A stretch of DNA of 64,000 nucleotides from a virus, in IMG/VR virus record IMGVR_UViG_3300022746_000016, positions 1 through 64,000 of that record; one strand, 5' to 3'. The position numbers were made by a program, and so were the translations under genes. Position 1 is the stretch's first letter, and each line of letters begins with the position of its first letter. The notes under the pieces are model-generated. The model searched no databases. It was not told the origin of the DNA and saw nothing but the letters and a program-made list of their open reading frames with translations. Below are positions 17,931 through 25,304 of this stretch, piece by piece.

Positions 17931-18839
17931 TTAATCGTCGTTGGCGATTTTCTGGAAATAAGACATCACATCTTCGTCATCGTCTTGGTTAGAGACTGAT
18001 GCTGGTTGTGGTGCAGCTTTCGCAGTGAAAGCAGGTGCTGGCGCAGAACGTGGTTCATCAGCAATTTCAGCTGCACTCTTAGGTGCAAAAGAATCACCAG
18101 ACAAAACTTCATTCAGCTTCTTCTTCAACTCATCATAAGACTTGAAGTTCTTACGATCAGTGAATTCAGACAGCTTGTGCTGAGCATTGACAATTGCTAA
18201 CAGTTTGTCTTCGTCATCGGTGATGGCAGAAGGCTCCATGAAAGCAGATTCGTCATAGTTAGCATAACCATCCTTCTTACGCATACGCATCTTGAAGTTG
18301 GCACCTTCCCACAAATCAAACACGTTGACTGGCTTCTCGTCCTCGAAAGTTGGACGTGCTTTGTCCATAATCTTGTCGAAGATCTTTTTACCGAACTTGA
18401 ACAAGAAGACTTTACCTTCGTTTTCTGGGTGCTTTGGATCAGACACAACCAAGACGTTAGCAGTGAAACTCAGCTTACGCTTTTGTTTACGTGCAATTTC
18501 TTTGTTGGCTTCAGAACCAGAGTTCCATAGCGTAGTATTCAGTTCACCGACAGGGTCATTCTCACCAAGAGTGGTCAGAGAGTTTTCGATGTACCATTTA
18601 CCAGTTGGACCTTGGAAACCATGAGAGAAGATACGAACCCATGGGAGTTCATCGCCTTCAACACGTGGTAGGAAACGCAAAGTGGCAGTACCATTGCCAG
18701 CTTTGTCACCTTCGAGACGCCAGAAGCGATCGTCGTTGTATGACTTGGTTTCAGTTTGTGGGTTTGCTACTTTTTCGAATGCGTTAGAGATTGCACCGAA
18801 GTCAGAGTTGCGCATAGCACGTAGTTTTTGAATATCCAT
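17931..18839 (-). CDS. 32: ssDNA-binding protein gp32, zinc ligands missing
   Basis: 302 residues, T4 gp32 size. WVRIFSHGFQGPTGKWYIE, NVLVVSDPKHPENEGKVF and FKFGKKIFDKI match the OB core, and residues 275-302 form the acidic tail (DDDEDVMSYF) that binds partner proteins. The protein has no cysteine at all: where T4 gp32 has its zinc loop, this one reads NSLTTLGENDPVGE. It binds ssDNA in replication and recombination, and T4 gp32 also regulates its own translation. gp59 and gp33 genes lie just upstream in the same operon, as in T4. Confidence 0.93.
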   Translation of the reverse strand: MDIQKLRAMRNSDFGAISNAFEKVANPQTETKSYNDDRFWRLEGDKAGNGTATLRFLPRVEGDELPWVRIFSHGFQGPTGKWYIENSLTTLGENDPVGELNTTLWNSGSEANKEIARKQKRKLSFTANVLVVSDPKHPENEGKVFLFKFGKKIFDKIMDKARPTFEDEKPVNVFDLWEGANFKMRMRKKDGYANYDESAFMEPSAITDDEDKLLAIVNAQHKLSEFTDRKNFKSYDELKKKLNEVLSGDSFAPKSAAEIADEPRSAPAPAFTAKAAPQPASVSNQDDDEDVMSYFQKIANDD

Positions 18840-18855
18840 ATATTTTCCTTAGTAT

Positions 18856-19071
18856 TTACTTTGTATTAGTATTGTGTTGTATTGAAATCTGATCATCTAG
18901 TTCAAACTCATCGTCGAAATCTTCGTCGTTGATATCATAATCTTCTTCAACATAACTATTTAGCGTTCTCATACCACCAGTCTTTCGACCACTAGCATGT
19001 CTAGCATGTTTCCCTGAACGCCCACTAGATTCATCGTCGAATTTCTTCGACTGTGTATAAGTCTTGCCCAT
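18856..19071 (-). CDS. Small acidic hypothetical protein between gp59 and gp32
   Basis: 71 residues from the ATG at 19071, five bases after the gp59 stop. The N-terminal half is basic (KTYTQSKKFDDES, GRKTGG) and the C-terminal half very acidic (EEDYDINDEDFDDEFELDD). No recognised domain. The charge split and location within the replication operon suggest a DNA- or protein-binding accessory factor, without firmer support. Confidence 0.65.
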   Translation of the reverse strand: MGKTYTQSKKFDDESSGRSGKHARHASGRKTGGMRTLNSYVEEDYDINDEDFDDEFELDDQISIQHNTNTK

Positions 19072-19075
19072 CGTA

Positions 19076-19687
19076 TTACTCTGCAATTTCTTCCATGAAG
19101 TGTGTAAAAATCATTTTCATCTTAATTTTATCGTATTTAACAAACCCAGTCAATTTTTTAACTCGAAGCAATTCGCTACTCCAGATATTCTGGACAGTAG
19201 TATTTGTACTCCAAGGTTGAATGATTGGATGTCTGTCGTCTATGATTCTAAGTGTCTCAATACTTATCTGTCCACCGATGAATAATTTTAACGCGACTGG
19301 GTATTCATCGTCGACAAAGGTGAAAAGAGATGCAGGTGTTAGCTTATTAACTTCGATGTATGTTAGCATCTTAGCTAAGTCGTCTACGAAAATTTGAGTA
19401 ATTGATTGTTTACGTTTATTCCAAAGAGTCAGATTGGAATCAGCCTCTCGTCCTTCGTAAATTGCACTCTCGTTTCCATACGCAAAGTTTGCAACAAAGA
19501 ACTGAATTATGTCTTTGTCGGTGTCAAACTTCTTAGCAAGTTTCTCAAAAATATATCTATCATTCCTAGCATTGAACGCATCACGAGTACCCTTAACGTT
19601 TCCTCGATTCTCGAAGACGTTAAATTTTTCAGTGGTAAAGTGCAGTTTGATTGCTAGGTAATAACGGTATGCTTTAAAGCCATCCAT
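19076..19687 (-). CDS. 59: Helicase loader gp59
   Basis: 203 residues (T4: 217). AYRYYLAIKLHFTTEKFNVF, then NDRYIFEKLAKKFDT, IQFFVANFAYGNESAI and FVDDEYPVALKLFIGGQISIET parallel T4 gp59 (KLYLMIKQHM, DKYFFQKLSEKY, LIFISNLVAN, ISFETFILL). gp59 loads the gp41 helicase onto gp32-covered forks. Lies between gp33 and gp32, as in T4. Confidence 0.9.
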   Translation of the reverse strand: MDGFKAYRYYLAIKLHFTTEKFNVFENRGNVKGTRDAFNARNDRYIFEKLAKKFDTDKDIIQFFVANFAYGNESAIYEGREADSNLTLWNKRKQSITQIFVDDLAKMLTYIEVNKLTPASLFTFVDDEYPVALKLFIGGQISIETLRIIDDRHPIIQPWSTNTTVQNIWSSELLRVKKLTGFVKYDKIKMKMIFTHFMEEIAE

Positions 19688-19691
19688 ATAA

Positions 19692-19964
19692 TCACACGTC
19701 TAATTTAGCCTGTTTGGGTAAGTAATTCAACTCACGGAAATCCATCTCGATCTTATCTTTTAATGATTTATTGATAAGTGATGCAACGTCCGCAGGTTCC
19801 AAGTAGTTTTCTTTGCAGTAATAAAGCACAGCGTCCATATAACTTATACGCTTATCCTTTACAATTGATTCAATATGTAGTGAAAATTCGTTCGCTGTCT
19901 TAAACATTGGCTTGTCGCTGGATGTAATAATTAGTGTTTCTGATTTCTTGACAGAGTTGTCCAT
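19692..19964 (-). CDS. 33: Late transcription coactivator gp33
   Basis: 90 residues from the ATG at 19964. The C-terminal two thirds (ISYMDAVLYYCKENYLEPAD, then FRELNYLPKQAKLDV) match the order in T4 gp33 (MSYLEATTAFLEENSIPE). gp33 links the sliding clamp to RNA polymerase at late promoters. The start is uncertain: ATG 19964 overlaps the upstream gene by 65 bases, ATG 19907 by 8. Its presence agrees with TAAATA late promoters in this window. Confidence 0.75.
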   Translation of the reverse strand: MDNSVKKSETLIITSSDKPMFKTANEFSLHIESIVKDKRISYMDAVLYYCKENYLEPADVASLINKSLKDKIEMDFRELNYLPKQAKLDV

Positions 19965-20118
19965 ATTCTTTATGCTTTTGTTTGTATAGTTTCCAGATAG
20001 GCGTATCGGTACGTTCGGGATCCATCTTACGTTCAAATTTATCCAAAAACATAGTGAAGAATTTATCCATCTTCATGCGCTCAGAGAGAAGGTTGTTGTA
20101 TTTAGTAATCAAGTCCAT
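19900..20118 (-). CDS. Small helical protein with a leaderless start
   Basis: 72 residues from ATG 20118 (MDLITKYNNLLSERMKMDKF). Predicted helical and charged, ending IQRQANV. This ATG lies exactly six bases after a TATAAT box, so the transcript would begin at or within a base of the start codon. An alternative ATG at 20124 touches the -10 box. No known domain. Overlaps the gp33 gene. Confidence 0.7.
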   Translation of the reverse strand: MDLITKYNNLLSERMKMDKFFTMFLDKFERKMDPERTDTPIWKLYKQKHKEYGQLCQEIRNTNYYIQRQANV

Positions 20119-20124
20119 ATTCAT

Positions 20125-20153
20125 ATTATACTCCAGTTTAGGGTGCAAGGCAA
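20125..20153 (-). promoter_or_regulatory. Early promoter TTGCCT-N17-TATAAT, leaderless type
   Basis: TTGCCT at 20148-20153 and TATAAT at 20125-20130 on the minus strand, 17 bp apart. Six bases separate the -10 box from the ATG at 20118. Confidence 0.75.
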
Positions 20154-20156
20154 GGT

Positions 20157-20408
20157 TTATTTCAGGTTCATGATATGAGAGAGAACGATCTTAGACTCTT
20201 CATAGTCAGAGAGTTCTAAGGCTTCTTCAATGTAATCTTCAGCCTTCTTTTGCATACGTTCTCGACGAGACATTCTAGTCTGTTTCTGGAGTTCGTTCAG
20301 AAGGAATTCATCGAGTTCTTGAAAGATGTCATTCTGATGACGTTCATAGACATGTTCCCACGTGCCATCTTCTTTCAAACGAATCTTTAAAAGTTTTTTC
20401 GGTTCCAT
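20157..20408 (-). CDS. Small charged hypothetical protein
   Basis: 83 residues, helical, with a basic middle (RMSRRERMQKKAEDYIEEAL). Coupled to the upstream gene by a one-base overlap at 20408. No recognised domain. Confidence 0.65.
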   Translation of the reverse strand: MEPKKLLKIRLKEDGTWEHVYERHQNDIFQELDEFLLNELQKQTRMSRRERMQKKAEDYIEEALELSDYEESKIVLSHIMNLK

Positions 20409-20752
20409 TAACCTCTCCTCATTGTTGCAATATCGTGGGCTTCTTCATCACTGAATACTGGTACAGCATTGCTCTTGTGCATCGTACCAATACCTTTTAT
20501 TTTATCACCTGTATAGACTGGATTGGGACGCCAGCTGGCATTTCCTCCAGCAGTTGAACGACTTGGCAGCTTAGGGGTCTCCCGACCAGCAGGTGCACCA
20601 AGTGAGTATGAAAGACCAGCATCCTTAGCAGCTGCTAGAGGCTTCTTTGGTTCATACTTCTTAAGAAGGTCAGACCAAGACTTATCCAATTCCCGCTGTT
20701 TAGCAGTGGGTTTACGTTTCTTAGTTTTCTTAGGGGTGGAATAATAAATCAT
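20408..20752 (-). CDS. Conserved phage protein of unknown function
   Basis: 114 residues. Basic N-terminus (YSTPKKTKKRKPTAKQREL), Pro-rich middle, and a C-terminal GDKIKGIGTMHKSNAVPVF motif that I recognise as conserved in many phage hypothetical proteins. Overlaps the Gp88-family gene by four bases. Function unknown. Confidence 0.75.
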   Translation of the reverse strand: MIYYSTPKKTKKRKPTAKQRELDKSWSDLLKKYEPKKPLAAAKDAGLSYSLGAPAGRETPKLPSRSTAGGNASWRPNPVYTGDKIKGIGTMHKSNAVPVFSDEEAHDIATMRRG

Positions 20753-21444
20753 ACTACAAAACCTGTCTTGTCTTTCTTAGCTTTACCCTTAGCCTTCAAA
20801 CCAACGATAACACCCTTTGGGTCGAGGAAACGTAAGTCTGTCTCATCGCCATTGATAACTTCACGACCAAGATAAGTCTCAGGCACTTCGTGGAAAACTG
20901 CAGCCACGTTCATTCCATTAGAAAGGGCAATACGTACATCCATGTCGTTGCCATCTGCCTTACTGAAAGTAAGGTGATAGTTAGGGATGTGGCTAACTTT
21001 ACGATTGTTGACTTTGGTGTAGTCGTAGAATTGAACATCAGGAAACATCTGGAAAATGTTCTTACCACCACGCACTTCATACTTCTCCCATGCCAAGTCA
21101 GAAGTACCATTCAAACGAAATACTGGAATCAGGTCTTTCTTCTCAGCTTTCTTAATTGTTTTGATAATCTCTTCTGTCAACTCATTCAAGAATGCACCAC
21201 GATCCTCGAAAAATGCCTTAGTCTTACGAATACGTGCTTGTTGAATCACGTTAGTGGTCTCACCCTTCTTGAAAATACCACCACGACCAGCGGTATTGAG
21301 ACAAGCAGCTGTACATCCAGCAGTACGTTTCGGACAGACTTCTTTACCAGACAAATCAGCTGGAGCGAAGTGGAGAACAGAAGACAAATAACCCTTCTTT
21401 TCGCCTTTGAGTAACTTTGGATTTCCAACAGTAAGTAGAGACAT
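20749..21444 (-). CDS. Gp88-family protein
   Basis: 231 residues. NPKLLKGEKKGYLSSVLHFAPA, CPKRTAGCTAACLNTAGRGG and the later DVQFYDYTKV / NYHLTFSKAD match the phage 'gene product 88' family, which has a conserved cysteine cluster (C37, C44, C48 by count) near the N-terminus. Function is unknown. First gene after the promoter at 21475-21503. Confidence 0.82.
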   Translation of the reverse strand: MSLLTVGNPKLLKGEKKGYLSSVLHFAPADLSGKEVCPKRTAGCTAACLNTAGRGGIFKKGETTNVIQQARIRKTKAFFEDRGAFLNELTEEIIKTIKKAEKKDLIPVFRLNGTSDLAWEKYEVRGGKNIFQMFPDVQFYDYTKVNNRKVSHIPNYHLTFSKADGNDMDVRIALSNGMNVAAVFHEVPETYLGREVINGDETDLRFLDPKGVIVGLKAKGKAKKDKTGFVV

Positions 21445-21474
21445 TCGATATCCTTTTCCTAATCAACTGTAGTA

Positions 21475-21503
21475 ATTATTGCTCATTTCAGCATTTAAGG
21501 CAA
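21475..21503 (-). promoter_or_regulatory. Early promoter TTGCCT-N17-AATAAT with conserved leader
   Basis: TTGCCT at 21498-21503 and AATAAT at 21475-21480 on the minus strand. The downstream leader TACAGTTGATTAGGA recurs at four other operon starts and supplies the Shine-Dalgarno site. Confidence 0.65.
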
Positions 21504-21547
21504 CAACTTTCTGGAGGCTCCGTAACTTGTTGATTCTACAAGGAAAA

Positions 21548-21572
21548 ATACCCCTCAAAAGCTGAGGGGTAT
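21548..21572 (-). terminator. Rho-independent terminator
   Basis: Minus strand ATACCCCTCA-GCTT(T)-TGAGGGGTAT, a 10-bp stem followed by TTTT. It follows the gene ending at 21591 and lies upstream of the next promoter. Confidence 0.85.
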
Positions 21573-21590
21573 TGGCGGAAACCAAAAGTA

Positions 21591-21803
21591 TTACTTTTTA
21601 ACTGTTACAGCATAAGCGATACAGATGTTATCAGTAGAGTTACCATAAGCACATCGTACTGCAACGGGATCAATACCCTTTGCAATAGCAGACTCAATAT
21701 TTCGTTCCATTGATTTTAGTGATGAATAGTTGTAAAAACCAACAGCACCAACAATAGATAACACGGCAGTCAAAATTGATAGTGTCCAAACATTATCATT
21801 CAT
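21591..21803 (-). CDS. Small single-pass membrane protein
   Basis: 70 residues from ATG 21803, chosen for AAGGAAA upstream. One hydrophobic segment at about residues 5-25 (TLSILTAVLSIVGAVGF), then a charged periplasmic or cytoplasmic tail with two cysteines. Function unknown. Last gene before a strong terminator. Confidence 0.65.
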   Translation of the reverse strand: MNDNVWTLSILTAVLSIVGAVGFYNYSSLKSMERNIESAIAKGIDPVAVRCAYGNSTDNICIAYAVTVKK

Positions 21804-21813
21804 AGTAATTTCC

Positions 21814-22371
21814 TTAAGAAAGTTCCTTAACGTCATCGCAGATTCCTAACTTTTTAGCTTCGGATGGGCTCAGCCAAATATCCTGTGGAGGCAAGAGCAC
21901 ATCACGAATTTGTTTTTCAGAAAGTCCTGTACACTTTTTATAGTGAGCAGTCATTTTCTTAGTTGTTAAATCGAATTCTTTAACTGTAGCAAAAAGTTCA
22001 TGTTCTTTACCAAAGGCACCCCACGAGTACTGATGACTCAGGATAGATGTATTGGGAGTAAGAATTCGCATCCCTTTATCACCAGCGATGAAAATCATAA
22101 GTCCAGCAGAAGCAATTTGTCCAAGACCGATTGTTCGCACTGGGATAGAAGACCCACGCATTACGTCAATTAACGCAAACGCAGCATTCAGGTCACCACC
22201 TGGAGATGTAATAATCAAGTTTAGTAACTCTGGTTTTTCTTCACCGAAGTTAGCTTCAAAGATCCACTCAACAGCACCTTTAACGGTATTGAGTGAAATT
22301 TCTTCCATCATCAGGTAGAATGCGTGTCGAGAGCTTTCTTCCTTTAGTTGGAGATTCATCTTTTGCATCAT
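21814..22371 (-). CDS. ClpP-like serine protease
   Basis: 185 residues from ATG 22371; the upstream in-frame TTG at 22410 is unlikely. ClpP fold signatures: TSPGGDLNAAFALID (about 56-69), GQIASAGLMIFIAG with nucleophile Ser88, SILSHQ with His113, and QDIWLSPSEAKKLGI with Asp164 in the place of the ClpP aspartate. This is a complete Ser-His-Asp set. Phage ClpP-like proteins often act as prohead proteases, but here no head genes are near. The tmRNA and GroES-like genes within 4 kb make a protein-turnover role possible. Confidence 0.85.
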   Translation of the reverse strand: MMQKMNLQLKEESSRHAFYLMMEEISLNTVKGAVEWIFEANFGEEKPELLNLIITSPGGDLNAAFALIDVMRGSSIPVRTIGLGQIASAGLMIFIAGDKGMRILTPNTSILSHQYSWGAFGKEHELFATVKEFDLTTKKMTAHYKKCTGLSEKQIRDVLLPPQDIWLSPSEAKKLGICDDVKELS

Positions 22372-22885
22372 AGTATCGTTCGCTTTCTTTATAAAATATA
22401 TGTCTACCAATTACAGTAGTCTTTTCTAATCCACGCCAACGAGGGTTGACGTAATCAGCATGATAAAACAGAGCACCATTTGTGATGTCTGTTGTAGTTT
22501 CGTAGTTAGCGAAAACTCGAAGTGCAATTTCTAAAGCATCTTCATAAACTGATTCATTTTTAGCTTTTACGCGCTGGCAGAACCAAGAGAACTGACATGT
22601 TGATTTTACTCTTTGTTTCACTACAGAGCAAATATCTTTTGGATACCTAGGATCTTGTAGACGATTGAGTGTAACCAAAGCTACTGCAACCTTACCATCT
22701 TCTGGTTCAAACCCAGCTTCATGGTAGATGTTATCAGCAAGGCACTTCACTTGTTGCTGCGACTCTTTTGTTAACTGAGACATCTTAATCGTGAGACTAA
22801 CTGTTTCAGTAAAAGTTGATTTGACAATAAGAGTCAAACTCAACGCCAATAATATGAACGGAATGTATATACGGTATAAGCGCAT
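22280..22885 (-). CDS. SleB/CwlJ-type cell wall hydrolase with signal anchor
   Basis: 201 residues. Hydrophobic segment at about 5-22 after MRLYR acts as signal or signal-anchor. The rest is Hydrolase_2: NIYHEAGFEPEDGKVAVALV with the conserved Glu, NRLQDPRYPKDICSVV, CQFSWFC, and GALFYHADYVNPRW. The family cleaves peptidoglycan glycan strands. With a membrane anchor it could be a SAR-type endolysin. Overlaps the ClpP-like gene by 92 bases in another frame. Confidence 0.82.
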   Translation of the reverse strand: MRLYRIYIPFILLALSLTLIVKSTFTETVSLTIKMSQLTKESQQQVKCLADNIYHEAGFEPEDGKVAVALVTLNRLQDPRYPKDICSVVKQRVKSTCQFSWFCQRVKAKNESVYEDALEIALRVFANYETTTDITNGALFYHADYVNPRWRGLEKTTVIGRHIFYKESERYYDAKDESPTKGRKLSTRILPDDGRNFTQYR

Positions 22886-22945
22886 AATTATCTCCTTTAT
22901 GGTTAAAAAGTCAGAAGGTGTGTGAACCCTCTGACCGATCCCTTA

Positions 22946-23224
22946 TCAGGTGGACTTTTTGCTAGTCTTTTCTAGTGTAGCGTGTGGGATTTGTGATACG
23001 AAACTGTTTAATTGGGTTGCCTTTGCGACAACATCTGCTTCGGTTGGATAAGATGGTATTGTTGGATGGTCTGGTGGGACAGCACCTGCGTTTCGAGCAG
23101 ATTCTACTCGTACTTGCCAATCATGTGATACTTGTTCTTTCTTACCGTAGTATTCTTCAACAAGCATATCTTTCGCCATTTTTAATAGTTCAAGGCGAAT
23201 CTCGAACGGAGTCATATTTGACAT
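22946..23224 (-). CDS. Conserved T4-like phage protein
   Basis: 92 residues. NMTPFEIRLELLKMAKDMLVEEYY is a conserved opening I know from marine and freshwater T4-like phages; the rest holds TIPSYPTEADVVAKA. Function unknown. Flanked by about 60-base gaps on each side without visible genes. Confidence 0.75.
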   Translation of the reverse strand: MSNMTPFEIRLELLKMAKDMLVEEYYGKKEQVSHDWQVRVESARNAGAVPPDHPTIPSYPTEADVVAKATQLNSFVSQIPHATLEKTSKKST

Positions 23225-23286
23225 TTAAGTCTCCTGTGTTGTGTGTAAAACGACGGTAGTGTGTCCAGCACCGTCAGGCTGGTCTA

Positions 23287-23496
23287 TTATTTAGGATTCT
23301 CTAGACCCCAAGAGACTCTATTCCAGAGTCTTTCGTGGATGAAGTATAGAATAGTGTTTGCTGTAATCTGAACCAGAGCCACTGAGCTAGCAATGGCAAA
23401 GTTTCCTGATATTAGATAAGTTATCAAAAATGTACTAAAACTTCCAGTTAGACGCCAACTAACAGTTTTGACTAAACTTCTTTTAGTGCTTTCCAT
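23287..23496 (-). CDS. DUF2061 membrane protein
   Basis: 69 residues. RSLVKTVSWRLTGSFSTFLITYLIS followed by a second hydrophobic segment and ILYFIHERLWNRVSWG matches the DUF2061 family of two-helix inner-membrane proteins. Role unknown. Overlaps the APS-kinase-like gene by 25 bases; in bacteria and phages DUF2061 is sometimes found with sulfate-activation genes. Confidence 0.8.
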   Translation of the reverse strand: MESTKRSLVKTVSWRLTGSFSTFLITYLISGNFAIASSVALVQITANTILYFIHERLWNRVSWGLENPK

Positions 23497-23894
23497 ATAA
23501 CTTCACTCCAGTTATCAGCATCTTGTGTAAGAACTCTATGATCATATCTATCTGGTTCCACAAAAATCTTATTGGTGTCTTCAAACCTACCAACATCAAT
23601 AGTGTCAACCCATATAGTAACGTCAGCACTGAATAAATCACGAATCTCTGGCGTTGGAGCTACAAAGTCACATATAACATAATCTGTGGATGCGTTTTTA
23701 GCTAGATCTCTCATTCGTATACTTTGACGTATACGACCAGCTTCACTAAAGTCCCAGTCTTCGTACTGCTCACGAACTTTATCAGCATTGAACCAAGCAC
23801 AGGTTCTACCGTCTTCCCATATTCTCTGCTGCAAGTGTTCTGCCAAAGTTGTCTTACCAGAACCTGGAAGACCCATAATCAAAATTGTAGACAT
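23472..23894 (-). CDS. Adenylylsulfate-kinase-like P-loop kinase
   Basis: 140 residues. Walker A GLPGSGKT at residues 8-15, then DGRTCAWFNADKVREQYEDWDFS and RIRQSIRMRDLAK, the pattern of APS kinase (CysC). It is shorter than bacterial CysC (about 200), and the C-terminal part (NKIFVEPDRYDHRVL) is diverged. It may phosphorylate APS or another nucleotide or sugar substrate. The ATG overlaps the stop of the upstream gene (TAATG). Confidence 0.75.
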   Translation of the reverse strand: MSTILIMGLPGSGKTTLAEHLQQRIWEDGRTCAWFNADKVREQYEDWDFSEAGRIRQSIRMRDLAKNASTDYVICDFVAPTPEIRDLFSADVTIWVDTIDVGRFEDTNKIFVEPDRYDHRVLTQDADNWSEVIWKALKEV

Positions 23895-24073
23895 TACTTC
23901 TTGTCTTCAGCCTTCTTCTTTGGAGTTGGCTTTGGTGACTTAGGTGCTGGAGGGCAATTACCTTTCTTGTCCTTAGTGACACAATTAGTCTGATTAGTTG
24001 GAGCCTTAGCGACTTCAGTAGCGAATGCAGAGAATGCGAATGCTGCTAATACGAATGCGATTAAATGTTTCAT
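23894..24073 (-). CDS. Small secreted Lys/Pro-rich protein
   Basis: 59 residues. MKHLIAFVLAAFAFSAFA is a clear signal peptide, with cleavage expected after AFA. The mature part is short, has two cysteines (NCVTKDKKGNC) and a C-terminal Pro/Lys-rich tail. It should be exported to the periplasm; it is not a lipoprotein by motif. It overlaps neighbours at both ends, which supports that it is real. Confidence 0.75.
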   Translation of the reverse strand: MKHLIAFVLAAFAFSAFATEVAKAPTNQTNCVTKDKKGNCPPAPKSPKPTPKKKAEDKK

Positions 24074-24576
24074 GTTGTATCCTTTATAAAATTTAAAGTA
24101 ACATTGGGATTATCCTCAATGATCTGGTTCCACCTAGTTCTCCAAGCACCAATACATCTCTTAGTTTCATCTGAAGTATTAACATAATCATGAGTACAAC
24201 TTTCTATTGTATCCGCAAACCAAGAGTCACATCCATAGATGTCTATTGTAGTGGCACCATTACGAATCATAACTTCAACAGCAACGTGTCCAGCTGATGG
24301 GTAAGGGTATTTAGGGTTGATAAGCTCAATAAGATATGGATCAAAGAGTTTCCTCTTTTTAATCTCATCTGTTATCATCCATGCTTTGCGAGAGAAATAA
24401 GCAGGTATCTTGATCAACTCTGGATGAAGACCCATATAATGGATAATCTCTGGATCAAGAATAACTGTTGCATCTACGACAGTCCAAGGAATGTTACAAC
24501 CGATAACATAATCATATTCCAGAGAGTCTCGAAAGACAACTCTACTTGGACCATTACATAGAACTGCTACCTTCAT
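24070..24576 (-). CDS. Rossmann-like conserved phage protein, possibly glycosyltransferase-like
   Basis: 168 residues. Opens VAVLCNGPSRVVF, then YDYVIGCNIPW and later SAGHVAVEVMIRNGATTIDI, followed by YGCDSW. The layout resembles DUF115/MptE-like or sialyltransferase-like Rossmann proteins, but I cannot place it firmly. Overlaps neighbours by four bases at each end. Confidence 0.6.
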   Translation of the reverse strand: MKVAVLCNGPSRVVFRDSLEYDYVIGCNIPWTVVDATVILDPEIIHYMGLHPELIKIPAYFSRKAWMITDEIKKRKLFDPYLIELINPKYPYPSAGHVAVEVMIRNGATTIDIYGCDSWFADTIESCTHDYVNTSDETKRCIGAWRTRWNQIIEDNPNVTLNFIKDTT

Positions 24577-24836
24577 TGTTCCAATACGGCTACAATGTTT
24601 TCTTGTTTGATGATAACACGTTGAGCATCACCAATCTTAACAACTGCTGCTTTATTCCACTCAAGATAAATCACATCGCCAACTTTAACATCTGTGACTT
24701 CTGGACCAATGGCTAAAACAGTGCCAGATTTTGATTGATCGAATCCTGCGCCTTGTAAAACAATACCAGATTCAGTAGTGTTCTCACGTTTGTTCTCTGC
24801 AACAAGAACTCTATCTTTTAACGGTGTAACGTTCAT
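24573..24836 (-). CDS. GroES-like co-chaperonin
   Basis: 87 residues from ATG 24836, with GAGGAT upstream. NVTPLKDRVLV, GIVLQGAGFDQSKSGTVLAIG, VKVGDVIYLEWNKA and IIKQENIVAVLE follow Cpn10 from end to end. A shortened mobile loop (ENTTESGIVL) binds GroEL. T4 gp31 plays the same role in capsid folding; this one is closer to bacterial GroES. Confidence 0.88.
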   Translation of the reverse strand: MNVTPLKDRVLVAENKRENTTESGIVLQGAGFDQSKSGTVLAIGPEVTDVKVGDVIYLEWNKAAVVKIGDAQRVIIKQENIVAVLEQ

Positions 24837-24877
24837 AATTATCCTCAATTAACGCAAACCTAAAAGTTTGCTTTTAC

Positions 24878-24883
24878 TAAATA
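24878..24883 (+). promoter_or_regulatory. Late-type promoter for homing endonuclease gene
   Basis: CTAAATAA with its TAAATA core on the plus strand, 22 bases before the ATG at 24905. This would separate the timing of the endonuclease gene from the surrounding minus-strand early genes. Confidence 0.45.
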
Positions 24884-24904
24884 ATTACATATCTTGGAGA
24901 AAAT

Positions 24905-25300
24905 ATGCAATACTTTACTTACCTATGGTTCGATAAGAACCGAAAAATGTTCTATATTGGAATGCACGAAGGTTCCGATGAAGATGGTTATGTGTCTTCA
25001 TCTAGATGGTTTAATGGCGAACAACAATATAGACCAAATGATTTTACTCGTAAAATACTCAAAATGTTTGATAATAGAGCCTTAGCTAGAAAAGAAGAAG
25101 CTAGACTGTTAGCTATGATCAAAGATTCTGAATATGGTAAACGATACTACAATCTTAAAAATGGTCGAAAGAAGGGTACTCCAGCTTCCAACAAAGGTAA
25201 ACCGATGTCAATGGAACAGCGAGAAAAACTAAGGTTAGCTAAACTCGGTAAACCATCGGCACGTAAAGGTATACCGAATAAAATTAAAAGTGCTGACTGA
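24905..25300 (+). CDS. GIY-YIG-type homing endonuclease
   Basis: 131 residues. FTYLWFDKNRKMFYIGMHEG at the start is a phage GIY-YIG-like core; EEARLLAMIKDSEYGKRYYN follows; the C-terminus has NUMOD3-type DNA-binding repeats (NKGKPMSMEQREKLRLAKLG and a shorter SARKGIPNK). It is on the opposite strand to all neighbours, has its own Shine-Dalgarno (TTGGAG) and ends within a few bases of the tmRNA gene. It is probably a free-standing mobile gene. Confidence 0.78.
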   Translation: MQYFTYLWFDKNRKMFYIGMHEGSDEDGYVSSSRWFNGEQQYRPNDFTRKILKMFDNRALARKEEARLLAMIKDSEYGKRYYNLKNGRKKGTPASNKGKPMSMEQREKLRLAKLGKPSARKGIPNKIKSAD

Positions 25301-25304
25301 TTGG

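Noticed and set aside
22371-22410. A longer start for the ClpP-like gene at 22410
   Set aside because: That start would be TTG without a Shine-Dalgarno site; the ATG at 22371 keeps all ClpP motifs.
23287-23300. Further TAAATA late promoters at stop codons (23287, 28066)
   Set aside because: CTAAATAA here arises from stop codons (TAA) of minus-strand genes and lies in early operons.
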